A DNA stretch of 64,000 bases from Spongiibacter marinus (lineage in GTDB: Bacteria > Pseudomonadota > Gammaproteobacteria > Pseudomonadales > Spongiibacteraceae). Of the stretch, positions 47,528-56,367 are shown one piece after another (position 1 is the stretch's first letter; every line of letters begins with the position of its first letter). The position numbers were made by a program, and so were the translations under genes. Below the pieces are notes generated by a model, which searched no databases, was not told where the DNA came from, and saw nothing but the letters and a program-made list of their open reading frames with translations. The stretch lies in assembly GCF_016906995.1 (NCBI RefSeq), contig NZ_JAFBBD010000005.1, forward strand, positions 1-64,000, read 5' to 3'.

Positions 47528-48988
47528 CTAGTTGTCCAGGCCACCCAGACACAGGTACTTCAGCTCAACGTAGTCGTCGATGCCGTATTTCGACCCTTCG
47601 CGACCGATCCCCGATTCCTTCATGCCGCCGAAAGGCGCCATTTCACTCGATGTGACGCCCTCGTTAATGCCGATAATGCCGTACTCAAGGGCCTCTGCCA
47701 CCCGCCAGACGCGGTTTAAATTCTGGGTGTAAAAGTACGCGGCGAGCCCGTAGTTAGTGTCATTGGCCAGCGCGATCGCCTGTTGTTCATCCTCGAAGCG
47801 GAACAAGGGGGCCACCGGGCCAAAAATTTCTTCCTGAAATACCCGCATGGCTGGCGTGGCATCGCGCAGCACAGTGGGTTCAAAAAAATGCTCGCCAATA
47901 CTGGCGCGTCGTCCACCGGTAATGGCTGATGCGCCTTTCGACAGCGCATCGTCGACCAGCGCGGTGACCTTGTCGCACGCCTGGCGGGTAATGAGGGGCC
48001 CCATTGTGGCATCGCTATCGCGGCCATCGCCGAGCCGGAATTGTTGGACTTCGGCGGCAAAGCGCGCGGCAAAGGCATCGTAGATGCCATCCTGCACGAG
48101 AATGCGATTGCTACAGATACACGTTTGGCCTGCGTTGCGGTACTTAGACGCCAGGGCGCCGGCGACGGCGGCGTCTATATCGGCGTCGTCAAATACGATA
48201 AATGGCGCATTGCCGCCCAATTCCATGGACGTTTTTTTAACCGTCGCGGCGCACTGTTCCATCAGAATTTTGCCGACGCGGGTCGATCCGGTGAAGCTGA
48301 GTTTGCGCACCAATGGGCTGCTTGTCATCACGCTGCCGATGTCGCTGGCCTGTGTGCCGCAGACCACATTAAACACCCCGGCAGGGAAGCCGGCCTCGTC
48401 GGCCAGGGCCGCTAAGGCAAGGGCGCTGAGCGGCGTTTCATGGGCGGGTTTGATCACAATGCAGCAACCCGCTGCCAATGCCGGCGCGGCCTTGCGAGTG
48501 ATCATGGCGTTGGGGAAATTCCACGGCGTAATCGCCGCAACCACACCAATAGCCTGTTTGATGACCAGTAGCCGTTTGTCGCGCGACGGGGCCGCGAGAA
48601 TGTCGCCATCGATGCGCTTGGCCTCTTCAGAAAACCATTCAACATAGCTGGCGCCGTAGCCAATTTCAGCATCCGCCTCGGCGAGTACTTTGCCCTGTTC
48701 GGCGGTGAGAATCGCCGCGAGATCGCGGCGGTGTTCAATGATCAACTGATACCAGCGCTGCAGAATCTGCGCGCGGGTTTTAGGTGTTTCGCTTTGCCAG
48801 GCGGCTTGTGCTGCGTCGGCTGCCGTGATGGCGGCGTCCATATCGGCGGTGCCGCCATCGGCAACCTCTGTCAGTTTCTCGCCATTGGCGGGGTTCTCTA
48901 CGGGAAAGCGCCGGCCGCTGGCGGCAGCCTGCCATTGGCCGTTAATGTAGTTGTTGTCGCGAAGCAGATCGGGGCGCTGCAACTGCAT
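47528..48988 (-). CDS. NAD(P)-dependent aldehyde dehydrogenase (succinate-semialdehyde type)
   Basis: 486 residues. Full aldehyde dehydrogenase fold: IGVVAAITPWNFPNAMITRK (cofactor strand), FTGSTRVGKILMEQCA, catalytic Glu in SMELGGNAPFIVFDDAD and catalytic Cys in NAGQTCICSNR, and C-terminal GGMKESGIGREGSKYG. Best match is GabD-like succinate-semialdehyde dehydrogenase. It lies 12 bp after the GNAT gene in one minus-strand run with the thioesterase. The gene order does not show the usual gabT partner, so the natural aldehyde is uncertain. Confidence 0.9.
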   Translation of the reverse strand: MQLQRPDLLRDNNYINGQWQAAASGRRFPVENPANGEKLTEVADGGTADMDAAITAADAAQAAWQSETPKTRAQILQRWYQLIIEHRRDLAAILTAEQGKVLAEADAEIGYGASYVEWFSEEAKRIDGDILAAPSRDKRLLVIKQAIGVVAAITPWNFPNAMITRKAAPALAAGCCIVIKPAHETPLSALALAALADEAGFPAGVFNVVCGTQASDIGSVMTSSPLVRKLSFTGSTRVGKILMEQCAATVKKTSMELGGNAPFIVFDDADIDAAVAGALASKYRNAGQTCICSNRILVQDGIYDAFAARFAAEVQQFRLGDGRDSDATMGPLITRQACDKVTALVDDALSKGASAITGGRRASIGEHFFEPTVLRDATPAMRVFQEEIFGPVAPLFRFEDEQQAIALANDTNYGLAAYFYTQNLNRVWRVAEALEYGIIGINEGVTSSEMAPFGGMKESGIGREGSKYGIDDYVELKYLCLGGLDN

Positions 48989-49000
48989 ACTTGCTCTCCT

Positions 49001-49639
49001 TTATTGATTGGTGGCGTGAAGTTCACACTCCATATAACGCTGGCCCGGTACGTAGCCGTAGGGGCTGCGCAGCTCGCCGCTGTATTCTCGCTGAACGCGA
49101 AACCCGAGTTGTTCATACAGGGCTTGGGCGCGGGGGTTTTCCACCGACACATTGAGGCCTGCGCGCCGGTAGCCTTGCTGCCTGGCGCGGGATAGCAGCT
49201 CGGCGATCATTCGCCGCCCAAAGCCCCGGCTTCGTTGTTCGGGACACACGGCAAGCTGATAGATAAAGGCGACACCTTTACCCGGCGGCTTGATAACCGA
49301 CTCGGTGCGCAGGCCGCGCCAGGCTGTGCGCAGTGCCGCCAGTGGTGAATAGTGGGCGAAAATCAGACGCATCGCGGCTAGGGTGAAACGATTGGTTTGT
49401 TCTGCGTAGCGCAGTGCGCCCACGGCCACCAGCTGGTCGTTGTCGATAAGCGCGAGGTGTTGATCGTGGCTGAATTCGTTGCCTTTGGCGATGAAGGCGC
49501 GTTCTAGAAACGACGTAAGTTGCTCGCTTTGGCGGTCGCAGAACACGTAGTGGAACGCTTCCGGGCCGGAGCTGATGATAAGCGGTAGGGCTTTTTCCCT
49601 ATCGCCAGGTCGGCATTGACGAAATGCGGTGCTAGTCAC
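49001..49639 (-). CDS. GNAT-family N-acetyltransferase
   Basis: 212 residues from GTG 49639. The acetyl-CoA loop is visible in the GNAT core: VAFIYQLAVCPEQRSRGFGRRMIAELLSRARQQGYRRAGLNVSVENPRAQALYEQLGFRVQREY, with the Q/R-x-x-G-x-G/A motif. The N-terminal segment CRPGDREKALPLII is a second lobe. Target unknown. Start overlaps the thioesterase stop by 4 bp (GTGA), giving translational coupling. Confidence 0.85.
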   Translation of the reverse strand: MTSTAFRQCRPGDREKALPLIISSGPEAFHYVFCDRQSEQLTSFLERAFIAKGNEFSHDQHLALIDNDQLVAVGALRYAEQTNRFTLAAMRLIFAHYSPLAALRTAWRGLRTESVIKPPGKGVAFIYQLAVCPEQRSRGFGRRMIAELLSRARQQGYRRAGLNVSVENPRAQALYEQLGFRVQREYSGELRSPYGYVPGQRYMECELHATNQ

Positions 49640-50085
49640 GATGGTTCGGCCTCACGTTGAATTTTTTCCAGGCCCTGCCTAAGCGCTGGGGTCATCGGCA
49701 TGGGGCGTTCGCTTTGTCGATTGACAAACACATGGGTAAAGCGGCCGTGTGCGGCAGCGATGGTTTCTCCCCGCCGGAAAATCGCTACGCCGTACTCTAC
49801 TGAACTATTGCCCAGTTTGTTGACGCACAGCGCGCCCTCCAGCTCGTCTGGAAACGCCACAGCAGAGGTGTAGAAACACTCGCTGTGAACGATGTACCCG
49901 ATTTGCTCGCCGCGGTGAATATCCAGTCCACAGGCTTCTATCAAATAACGATTCGCGGTTGTGTCGAACCACGAATAGTAGTTCACGTTATTTGCGTGAC
50001 CATAGACGTCGTTGTCCATCCAGCGGGTGGTGATTGGGGTAAACCAACGGTAGTGCGTGCGCTGGCTTAGCGGTGATGCGGTCAT
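49636..50085 (-). CDS. Hot-dog acyl-CoA thioesterase (4-hydroxybenzoyl-CoA type)
   Basis: 149 residues from ATG 50085 (AAGGA upstream). Hot-dog fold with the family motif TTRWMDNDVYGHANNVNYYSWFDTTANRYL, in which the D-x-D-x-x-G-H-x-N part holds the catalytic Asp, then GYIVHSECFYTSAVAFPDEL. Family members hydrolyse acyl-CoA esters in the cytoplasm. First gene of a minus-strand run with a GNAT and an aldehyde dehydrogenase. Confidence 0.88.
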   Translation of the reverse strand: MTASPLSQRTHYRWFTPITTRWMDNDVYGHANNVNYYSWFDTTANRYLIEACGLDIHRGEQIGYIVHSECFYTSAVAFPDELEGALCVNKLGNSSVEYGVAIFRRGETIAAAHGRFTHVFVNRQSERPMPMTPALRQGLEKIQREAEPS

Positions 50086-50529
50086 TGGTGTGTCCTTCGA
50101 GCTCGGTGCAGTAAGTGCGGCTATAAGGCGCAAATTGAAAGCGTGGTAGCTGTCAATAAGGGCTTGCCCATGCAGTCTATGGCAAGGCGATCTCAATGTG
50201 TAATTTGGTCAGGAATAGCGCTCACTGACGCGCTCAGGTACGGCGCAAAGTCGGGGGTGTGTTTCATTGCGACAGGCTTCAAAATATAGGTAAACACTTG
50301 TTAAGATACGGGTATCTACGTATTACTGTTCGTAGTTGTGCATAGTAACGTAGCCTGCAATAACTCACTGATAGCAGAGTGTTTATTTATAACGCATTTA
50401 ATATGTGGCGATGTTGTCAAATGTGAGCGAGTTCAAATTTTGCTGCAGAGCTTGCGCGTAGCATCGTGCCGTTGATGGTTACTCGAAACGACACGTCTCG
50501 CAATAAATGATAAATACGGAGTCTTTACC
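50086..50529. other. Spacer with inverted repeats
   Basis: 444 bp without a gene, increasingly AT-rich toward the right. Two inverted repeats stand out: AGATAC-GG-GTATCT (50304-50317) and an imperfect TACGTATTACT / AGTAACGTA pair (50317-50327 and 50344-50352). They are good operator candidates for the repeat-rich secreted protein gene. It also holds the promoter for the thioesterase run. Confidence 0.5.
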
Positions 50530-51369
50530 ATGTCTTTCCGCGGTTTAAGAAATGGCCTTGCCCTAAGCGTCTCGCTGGCGGCATCCAGCTTTAGTCATGC
50601 CCAAGCGGCACAAATTCCTGTTCTTGGTGGTCTGCTTACAAGCCTTGGCAGCCTACCTATTATCGGCGCGCTGCCTCTCGATGCATTGATGAATCCCGCT
50701 GCGGGCCTGGATGGCCTGTCTGGCGCAGGCTTGCCAGGTTTAGACGCGCTGCCGCTGCCAGGCTTGGAAGCACTCCCCGATGTACTGGGCAATATTGGTA
50801 GCGGCGGTCTACCCGGCCTGGATTCACTGCCCCTCGTCGGCGTGTTGGGCATAGGTGGTATGGGCGGCGCTGGTGCTGGCGATGTTCCAGGGCTGAGTGA
50901 CCTGTTGGATGCGCTGCCACTGCTGTCATCTGAAACACCGCAATTACCGGGTGTGGATGCCCTGCTGAGTATATTGAATGGCTTGGGCACTGGCGGACTG
51001 CCCGGCGCTGACTTCCTGCCATTGGCGCAGATCGCAGCAGTGGGTACCGGTGACCTGAGTATTCCCGGACTCGACGCGATTATCGATATTCCAGCACTCG
51101 CTGACTACGCGACGCTGGCAAAAGTGGAAATGGCCGTGGGTGCCGTTGAAGGCTTCATCACAGGTGTTGTTGCCGACCCGCAGTCGCTAACGACCATCGG
51201 TTCAGGCCTTGGTCCCGACACGCTGTTTGCTGTTGTCCCCCTGCTGGGTGCCTTAAAAGATGACCCCGCATCGCTGGCCACCTACTTCAGCGACGGCGGC
51301 ACCATTTTAAGCGCCGAAATCGAATTGCTTCCCCCAATTCCAGTGGTCAGCCAGCCGCTGGCACTGTGA
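50530..51369 (+). CDS. Secreted Leu/Gly/Pro-repeat protein, unknown
   Basis: 279 residues. Signal peptide to about HAQA (residue 27). Residues 30-190 are low-complexity and built from imperfect copies of G-(L/I/V)-P-G-(L/V/A)-D-x-L-P-L, e.g. GLPGLDALPLPGLEALP, GLPGLDSLPLVGVLG, DVPGLSDLLDALPLL, QLPGVDALLSILNG, GLPGADFLPLAQI, SIPGLDAIIDIPALA. There are no cysteines and few charges. The C-terminal 85 residues look globular (AKVEMAVGAVEGFITGVVADPQS). I do not recognise the family. A good terminator follows. Nothing nearby explains it. Confidence 0.85.
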   Translation: MSFRGLRNGLALSVSLAASSFSHAQAAQIPVLGGLLTSLGSLPIIGALPLDALMNPAAGLDGLSGAGLPGLDALPLPGLEALPDVLGNIGSGGLPGLDSLPLVGVLGIGGMGGAGAGDVPGLSDLLDALPLLSSETPQLPGVDALLSILNGLGTGGLPGADFLPLAQIAAVGTGDLSIPGLDAIIDIPALADYATLAKVEMAVGAVEGFITGVVADPQSLTTIGSGLGPDTLFAVVPLLGALKDDPASLATYFSDGGTILSAEIELLPPIPVVSQPLAL

Positions 51370-51415
51370 TACCTCGCCCCGGGTTACGAGGCAAATGCTT
51401 CTCCAGCATCTACTT

Positions 51416-51440
51416 GGGCGCCCTAGGGTGCCCTTTTTTT
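51416..51440 (+). terminator. Terminator after the repeat-rich protein gene
   Basis: GGGCGCCC-TA-GGGTGCCC and seven Ts, with one G-U pair. About 45 bp after the stop codon. Confidence 0.85.
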
Positions 51441-51458
51441 CGCCTGTTGGTTTAGCGG

Positions 51459-52187
51459 TTATCTCGATAGCGTGACTTCTGTATACACAAATTCCTGGGT
51501 GTACTCATAGCGCACGCTGACTTCACCGGGGCAGCCGGGTAGACCAGAGAGTTCGTCGTCGATAGTGAACCGCAATGTCTGGGCGCAAGCCTCTGCCGCG
51601 ACCAGCCGAGCGCAGGCAAAGCCAAAATAGCGCTTCACGATGGGATAGAGCGCCTTATAGATGCTCTCCTTCGCCGAAAAACTCAGCGCGACCCCAACAG
51701 CTAAGGGCAGCGCGCTCGATGCCAATAACTGCACTTCGCTTGGTGACAAAATCCGCCGTTGCAGCTTTTGCGCTGCGGATTCGCTCAGCGAGGGCTGAAT
51801 ATCGATACCCAGCGTCTGATACACACTGGCTCGACCGATGGCGCAGCGAACCTGGTTGTCGCTGTGAGTGACGCTGCCGACGGTGCCCGCCGGCCAAAGT
51901 GGGCAGCGCTTTTCATCGGCTAAGACGGTGAAATTTTGATGTCCAAACTGAGCCAGCGCCTGACTGGCCAACCAGCGGCCGGCGAAGAACTCTGCCTGGC
52001 GCTTGGTAATTGAGTCGGCAATATTGTCGGGGCAATACAGTGACCACTGCTCAAATAAAGAGGGTGAGAACGCCGCACTATCAAATTCCGCGCTCAGGCG
52101 TATCAGGCCCTCAGACGCAGCGCCGGTTTGCTGATAGGCGTGCAAAAAGGAGGGCGGGAGAGTGGCTGGTCGTGTGGGTTCACGCAT
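51459..52187 (-). CDS. 4'-phosphopantetheinyl transferase (EntD-like)
   Basis: 242 residues. EntD/Sfp-type enzymes attach phosphopantetheine from CoA to carrier proteins. Motifs are KRQAEFFAGRWLASQAL, GSVTHSDNQVRCAIG, the metal-binding GIDIQPSLS, and FSAKESIYKALYPIVKRYFGF with catalytic Lys/Glu. No carrier protein or NRPS/PKS gene is in the window, so it probably serves a megasynthase elsewhere or acts as the general enzyme. Convergent with the repeat-rich protein gene. Confidence 0.92.
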   Translation of the reverse strand: MREPTRPATLPPSFLHAYQQTGAASEGLIRLSAEFDSAAFSPSLFEQWSLYCPDNIADSITKRQAEFFAGRWLASQALAQFGHQNFTVLADEKRCPLWPAGTVGSVTHSDNQVRCAIGRASVYQTLGIDIQPSLSESAAQKLQRRILSPSEVQLLASSALPLAVGVALSFSAKESIYKALYPIVKRYFGFACARLVAAEACAQTLRFTIDDELSGLPGCPGEVSVRYEYTQEFVYTEVTLSR

Positions 52188-52258
52188 GGCGAGCAGGTTC
52201 TTAGAATGTCGCCACTATTGTAGGCTGCCCGGCGCATGCTGTCGCGCCGGGCTGGTAT

Positions 52259-52945
52259 CTAGCTTCCTTTTGCGAGATGGGCTAGCAAGGCTTCGGCGAG
52301 GGCCGCCGACGAGGCGGGGTTTTGGCCGGTAAAGATCAGGCCGTCGCAAACGATATGGCTGGCCCAGTCCTCGGCTTTTTGATAAATCGCGCCGCGCTCG
52401 CTCAGCATATCCTCCAGTGAAAAGGGCACCACCTTGCTAAGCCCAACCGCCTCTTCTTCGCTATTGCTAAACGCCGTTACGCGTTTGCCCTTGACCAAGG
52501 GTTCGCCATTCGCGGCGATGCTGTGGCGAAAGACGGCGGGCGCGTGGCAGACCGCGGCGACGGGCTTCTCGGCGTGAATAAACTGTTCGATGAGCAGCAC
52601 TGAATGCGGGTCTTCTGCTAGGTCCCAGAGTGGCCCGTGGCCGCCGGGGTAGAAGATTGCGTCGAAGTCGCGTTCGCGCATATCGTTTAAGCGCTGCGTA
52701 TGGGCAAGGCGCTGCTGAGCGTCGGCGTCCTGATTAAAACGCGCTGTTGCCGGGGTTTGGGCATCGGCCGCCGCGCTTTTTGGGTCGAGTGGGGGCTGCC
52801 CACCGGCCGGTGATGCCAGCGTAATGTCGGCGCCAGCATCGTGAAAAACGTAGTAAGGGGCGGCAAACTCCTCCAACCAGAAACCGGTTTTCTCGCCGCT
52901 GTCACCGAGTTGGTCATGAGAGGTGAGAACCATCAAAATCTTCAT
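52259..52945 (-). CDS. DJ-1/PfpI-family protein (type 1 glutamine amidotransferase-like)
   Basis: 228 residues. The Cys-His-Glu fold of the DJ-1/Hsp31/PfpI superfamily: N-terminal ILMVLTSHDQLGDSGEKTGFWLEEFAAPYYVFHDAG, the YPGGHGPLWDL loop, and the catalytic AAVCHAPAVFRHS. The TGFWLEE (Glu) and G-x-x-G pieces match ElbB-like/YhbO-like members acting as glyoxalase III or deglycase. Function here is inferred from the family. It lies downstream on the minus strand of a decayed oxidoreductase gene. Confidence 0.9.
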   Translation of the reverse strand: MKILMVLTSHDQLGDSGEKTGFWLEEFAAPYYVFHDAGADITLASPAGGQPPLDPKSAAADAQTPATARFNQDADAQQRLAHTQRLNDMRERDFDAIFYPGGHGPLWDLAEDPHSVLLIEQFIHAEKPVAAVCHAPAVFRHSIAANGEPLVKGKRVTAFSNSEEEAVGLSKVVPFSLEDMLSERGAIYQKAEDWASHIVCDGLIFTGQNPASSAALAEALLAHLAKGS

Positions 52946-52962
52946 AGTGCTTCCTGTGTTTT

Positions 52963-53184
52963 TTACTGTGATTCGGCGCTTCCCCGGACAAGCATTGTGC
53001 CGACATTACGCGACTCCAGCAGATTGATATAGGCTTGAGGGGCATTTTCCAAGCCCTCTACGCGGTGCTCGCGGCTGTTGATTTTAGCGTCGCTTAGCCA
53101 TTGCTGCATCGTCGGGGCAAATTCTGGTCAGTGCTCATCGAAAATAATAACGCCGCGCGTCTGGCTGTGGGTAATGATGACCAT
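52963..53184 (-). pseudogene. Remnant of a CurA-like NADP-dependent oxidoreductase
   Basis: Read on the minus strand, about 73 codons match the C-terminal end of the MDR family (curcumin reductase-like): SQTRGVIIFDEH, then EFAPTMQQWLSDAKI and REHRVEGLENAPQAYINLLE, ending with VGTMLVRGSAESQ. A TGA (53128-53130) interrupts it, and the N-terminal Rossmann part is absent. This is a dead 3' fragment, probably left after a deletion beside the DUF2804 gene. Confidence 0.75.
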
Positions 53185-53261
53185 GTCTCACCTGTTGACT
53201 TCAAGCGCTTTGGTCTACCATAGGCGCCGTTTAGAAGGGCATAGCCGTCGACGATGGAGAG

Positions 53262-54284
53262 GTGAAGTTGGGTGATTTAGCAGCGTTAATCAAGGCGAAT
53301 GGGCAGCCTCATTTTGGCGTTTTCGAGCGGCCTGTCGGCGATATCAATTACCGCGACTACGACCTGCGCAACGCAATGGATAAGCCGCGCGGCAAGTTGG
53401 CGCGCCACTTCGCTTTCAACCAATTTCAGTTTTTATCGCTGTGTTGTGACGAGCTGATAATTGGCGTGGCGATTGTCGACCTTAAGTGGGTGAGCAATGC
53501 CTTTGTCTATTGCTATGCGCCGGATAGCGGTGAGTACGATGAGTTCAGCTTTGTTCAGCCCCTGGGTCTGAAAACGGCCATTCACACTCAGCCCAATAAC
53601 GGCGAGGCGCATTTTTGCTCGGGGAAAAATCGCGTAAAGATTGTCGCCGGGCCCGGCCAACGCCACCTCACTGTGTCGCTTGCCAGTGGTTTGCAGGTCG
53701 ACGCAATTATCGATGAAGAACAGGGTTATCAACCCTTATCTATTTGCACGCGAGCAGGCTACGCCGGCTGGGTGTACACCCAGAAAACCACGGCCAGGCC
53801 GGTGTCGGGTAGCGTGCGGTGGCAGGGGCGCGACTACGATCTTGCTGCGATGTCGGCGCTGGCGGGGGTGGATTGGAGCGCGGGTTATATGCGGCGCGAG
53901 ACGTTCTGGAACTGGGGAAGCTTGTCAGCCCGCCTCAGTGATGGCCGTCGCATCGGCTTTAATTTAGTCGCCGGTGTAAATGATACGGGTTATACCGAAA
54001 ACGCGCTATGGCTGGATGACCAGATGGTGAAGCTCAGCACTGTCGTGTTCGACTTTGACCGCCAAGACGGCGAGGCCCCGTGGGTTATGCGATCGCAAGA
54101 TGGCATCTTGGATCTGCGTTTTGAACCAGCGGGTCAGCGCAGTGAAAAGCGCAACGCGGTGGTGATCGCTTCAAACTTTACTCAGTTTTTCGGCCGCTAC
54201 TATGGTCGCATTAGCCTGCCGGGCGAGGAGTTGGAGCTGTCAGGGCAGTGGGGTTTTGCAGAAGATCACTTCGCCCGCTGGTAG
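53262..54284 (+). CDS. DUF2804 domain protein
   Basis: 340 residues from GTG 53262, preceded by GGAGAG. A soluble beta-rich protein. Family features include RDYDLRNAMDKPRGKLARHFAFNQFQFL near the N terminus, GLQVDAIIDEEQGYQPLSICTRAGYAGWVYTQKTTARPVSG in the middle, and the Trp-rich catalytic-looking RRETFWNWGSLSARLSDGRRIGFNLVAGVND. DUF2804 is of unknown function, possibly lipid- or steroid-related. Preceding sequence holds a pseudogene fragment. Single gene. Confidence 0.85.
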   Translation: MKLGDLAALIKANGQPHFGVFERPVGDINYRDYDLRNAMDKPRGKLARHFAFNQFQFLSLCCDELIIGVAIVDLKWVSNAFVYCYAPDSGEYDEFSFVQPLGLKTAIHTQPNNGEAHFCSGKNRVKIVAGPGQRHLTVSLASGLQVDAIIDEEQGYQPLSICTRAGYAGWVYTQKTTARPVSGSVRWQGRDYDLAAMSALAGVDWSAGYMRRETFWNWGSLSARLSDGRRIGFNLVAGVNDTGYTENALWLDDQMVKLSTVVFDFDRQDGEAPWVMRSQDGILDLRFEPAGQRSEKRNAVVIASNFTQFFGRYYGRISLPGEELELSGQWGFAEDHFARW

Positions 54285-54392
54285 GGCATTTGTTGATCAC
54301 TGTCACAAAACGAGGCAATTGAGTCGCGCCAATTCTCCAATCGGCATCAGTTAACAGTTTGTATAAGTGTGCTTTGTTTATAGTCATCGCCG

Positions 54393-54416
54393 GCCCGAAG
54401 AAAGGATCGGGCTTTT
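54393..54416 (+). terminator. Weak terminator upstream of the subtilase gene
   Basis: GCCCGA and TCGGGC form a 6-bp stem over an 8-base loop followed by four Ts. It may end the DUF2804 transcript or act as an attenuator for the subtilase. Confidence 0.5.
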
Positions 54417-54455
54417 CGTTGGGACATTATAAAAATTGATTGGGGACGCACTTCA

Positions 54456-56324
54456 ATGATGAAAAACAGAGCGCTGATTATGAGCTCGATGCTGGCCTTT
54501 GGCTTGTCAGCATGTGGCGGCGGTAGTGGTGGTTCGGGCGATGACGCGAACCTGCAGAGTGCCGCGCAGCAAGACGACGCTCAGCAACTGGGCACCTTTG
54601 AAACCTCGGTCTCTGACGACCTGACCGCAGGTGAGCCGATCGACGGTCAATACATTGTGCTGTTGCAAAAAGCAGAAGACAGCTTGCTTGGGGCGCTGCC
54701 TCTGCCGGACCTGGTGGATGAATTGCTCGCGACAGTAGGCGGTCAGCTATTGGGTGTTTATCAAAATGCGGTCAGCGGTTTCGTGGCCAAAATGAGCCCG
54801 GAAGCGGCGGCCTTACTGGCCAAGAATCCCCTGGTAAAACTGGTTGAGCAGGATCAGACCGTCTCAATTGCTGCGGTTCAGAATAACGCGACCTGGGGGC
54901 TGGATCGTGTCGACCAGCCTTCGCTGCCGCTGGATAATCAATACTCTTACAGCGCCGATGGCAGTGGCGTTCACGTTTACATCGTCGATACCGGTATTCG
55001 CAGCAGTCACAATGAGTTCTCCGGCCGCACAGGTGTAGGGCGTAACTTTGCCGCCTCTGGCGGCTTGTTCTTTAGCAGTACGGACCCTGAAGATACCGAT
55101 GACTGTAATGGTCACGGCACCCACGTTGCCGGTACGGCCGCGGGCAGCACCTACGGTGTGGCAAAGGGCGCCACAGTGTATCCGGTGCGTGTACTGGGTT
55201 GTAACGGTTCAGGCAGCAACTCCGGTGTTATTGCCGGTGTGGACTGGGTCGCGGCAAACCATCAAGCGCCAGCGGTTGCCAACATGAGCCTCGGCGGCGG
55301 CAACAGTACCGCTTTGGATGCAGCGGTAAAAGGCGCGATTAATGCGGGCGTTACCTTTGTGGTGGCAGCCGGCAATGACAATACCGACGCCTGTAGCGGT
55401 TCACCTAACCGCGTGGCTGAAGCGGTTACCGTTGGCTCAACAACGTCATCTGATTCGCGTTCTTCCTTCTCCAATAAAGGAAGCTGCGTTGATATCTTTG
55501 CCCCCGGTTCGGCAATCACCTCTGCCTGGTACCAGGGCGATAACGACACTAACACCATCAGCGGCACATCAATGGCTGCGCCACACGTTGCCGGTGCGGC
55601 GGCGTTGATTCTGTCGCAAAACCCTAACGCAGCGCCGGCCAGTGTTTTCAGCACACTATTGCAAGACGGTACCAGCAATAAGTTGAGTGGTCTGGGCAGT
55701 GGCTCTCCCAACCTGCTGCTGCAGGTTGCCCAAGGTGAAGGTGTCGACTTCCCGCCGGTGGCGTCCTTTAGCTATAGCTGTAATGAACTCAGCTGTAGCT
55801 TTGATGCGTCGGCATCGTCTGACGACCAGGGCATTCAGCAGTACAGCTGGAGCTTTGGCGATGGAAGCTCGGCCGCTGGCGCGAGTGTTAGCCATACTTA
55901 TGCAGCCTACGGCGACGTTACCGTTACGCTGACGGTGAGCGACACTGCTGGCCAGCAGGATACAGATAGCCAGCTGCTGAGCCTGCAAGAGCCCGGTGCT
56001 GGTCCCTGTCCTGAGTGTGAGCAAACCAGTGGCACGCTCACTGGCAGCAATGACAATGACTACAGCCCGAGCAGCGGCGGTTTCTCCAGCAATGGTGGCC
56101 AGTTCTATGGTCTGCTAGAGGGCCCTGCAAATGCCGATTTCGATCTCATTCTGGAAAAATATAGCCGTGGCCTGTTTTTCAGCAGTTGGTCGAGCGTGGC
56201 CAGCGGTGAGACGGCGAGCTCAAGCGAAGAAGTGACCTACAACGGCACCAGTGGCACCTACCGCTGGCGTGTGAAGTCATACAGTGGCAGTGGTGATTAC
56301 ACGCTCTACACTGACAATCCCTAA
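54456..56324 (+). CDS. S8 subtilisin-family serine peptidase, lipoprotein
   Basis: 622 residues. Lipobox LSAC (Cys20) then a Gly/Ser linker. Residues 63-140 are an I9 propeptide ([13 protein letters not shown], ending [14 protein letters not shown]). Catalytic triad: Asp178 in [15 protein letters not shown], His220 in [13 protein letters not shown], Ser372 in [15 protein letters not shown]; oxyanion Asn307 in AAGND. Then a PKD domain (about 430-515) and a C-terminal PPC domain ending YTLYTDNP. It should be an outer-membrane-anchored secreted protease that matures by self-cleavage. A terminator follows. Confidence 0.96.
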   Translation: MMKNRALIMSSMLAFGLSACGGGSGGSGDDANLQSAAQQDDAQQLGTFETSVSDDLTAGEPIDGQYIVLLQKAEDSLLGALPLPDLVDELLATVGGQLLGVYQNAVSGFVAKMSPEAAALLAKNPLVKLVEQDQTVSIAAVQNNATWGLDRVDQPSLPLDNQYSYSADGSGVHVYIVDTGIRSSHNEFSGRTGVGRNFAASGGLFFSSTDPEDTDDCNGHGTHVAGTAAGSTYGVAKGATVYPVRVLGCNGSGSNSGVIAGVDWVAANHQAPAVANMSLGGGNSTALDAAVKGAINAGVTFVVAAGNDNTDACSGSPNRVAEAVTVGSTTSSDSRSSFSNKGSCVDIFAPGSAITSAWYQGDNDTNTISGTSMAAPHVAGAAALILSQNPNAAPASVFSTLLQDGTSNKLSGLGSGSPNLLLQVAQGEGVDFPPVASFSYSCNELSCSFDASASSDDQGIQQYSWSFGDGSSAAGASVSHTYAAYGDVTVTLTVSDTAGQQDTDSQLLSLQEPGAGPCPECEQTSGTLTGSNDNDYSPSSGGFSSNGGQFYGLLEGPANADFDLILEKYSRGLFFSSWSSVASGETASSSEEVTYNGTSGTYRWRVKSYSGSGDYTLYTDNP

Positions 56325-56342
56325 GCGGGATATCCTTCAGCT

Positions 56343-56367
56343 AAGGCACCTTCGGGTGCCTTTTTTT
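56343..56367 (+). terminator. Terminator after the subtilase gene
   Basis: AAGGCACC-TTCG-GGTGCC followed by seven Ts. It overlaps the end of the convergent AraC gene. Confidence 0.9.

Noticed and set aside
46605-47552. Minus-strand open frame opposite the P450 gene (about 315 codons)
   Set aside because: It is antisense to a clear cytochrome P450 and also covers its terminator.
50700-51080. Possible CRISPR-like or tandem DNA repeat in the repeat-rich protein gene
   Set aside because: The repeats are seen at protein level only. The DNA units differ in length and sequence and have no spacers.
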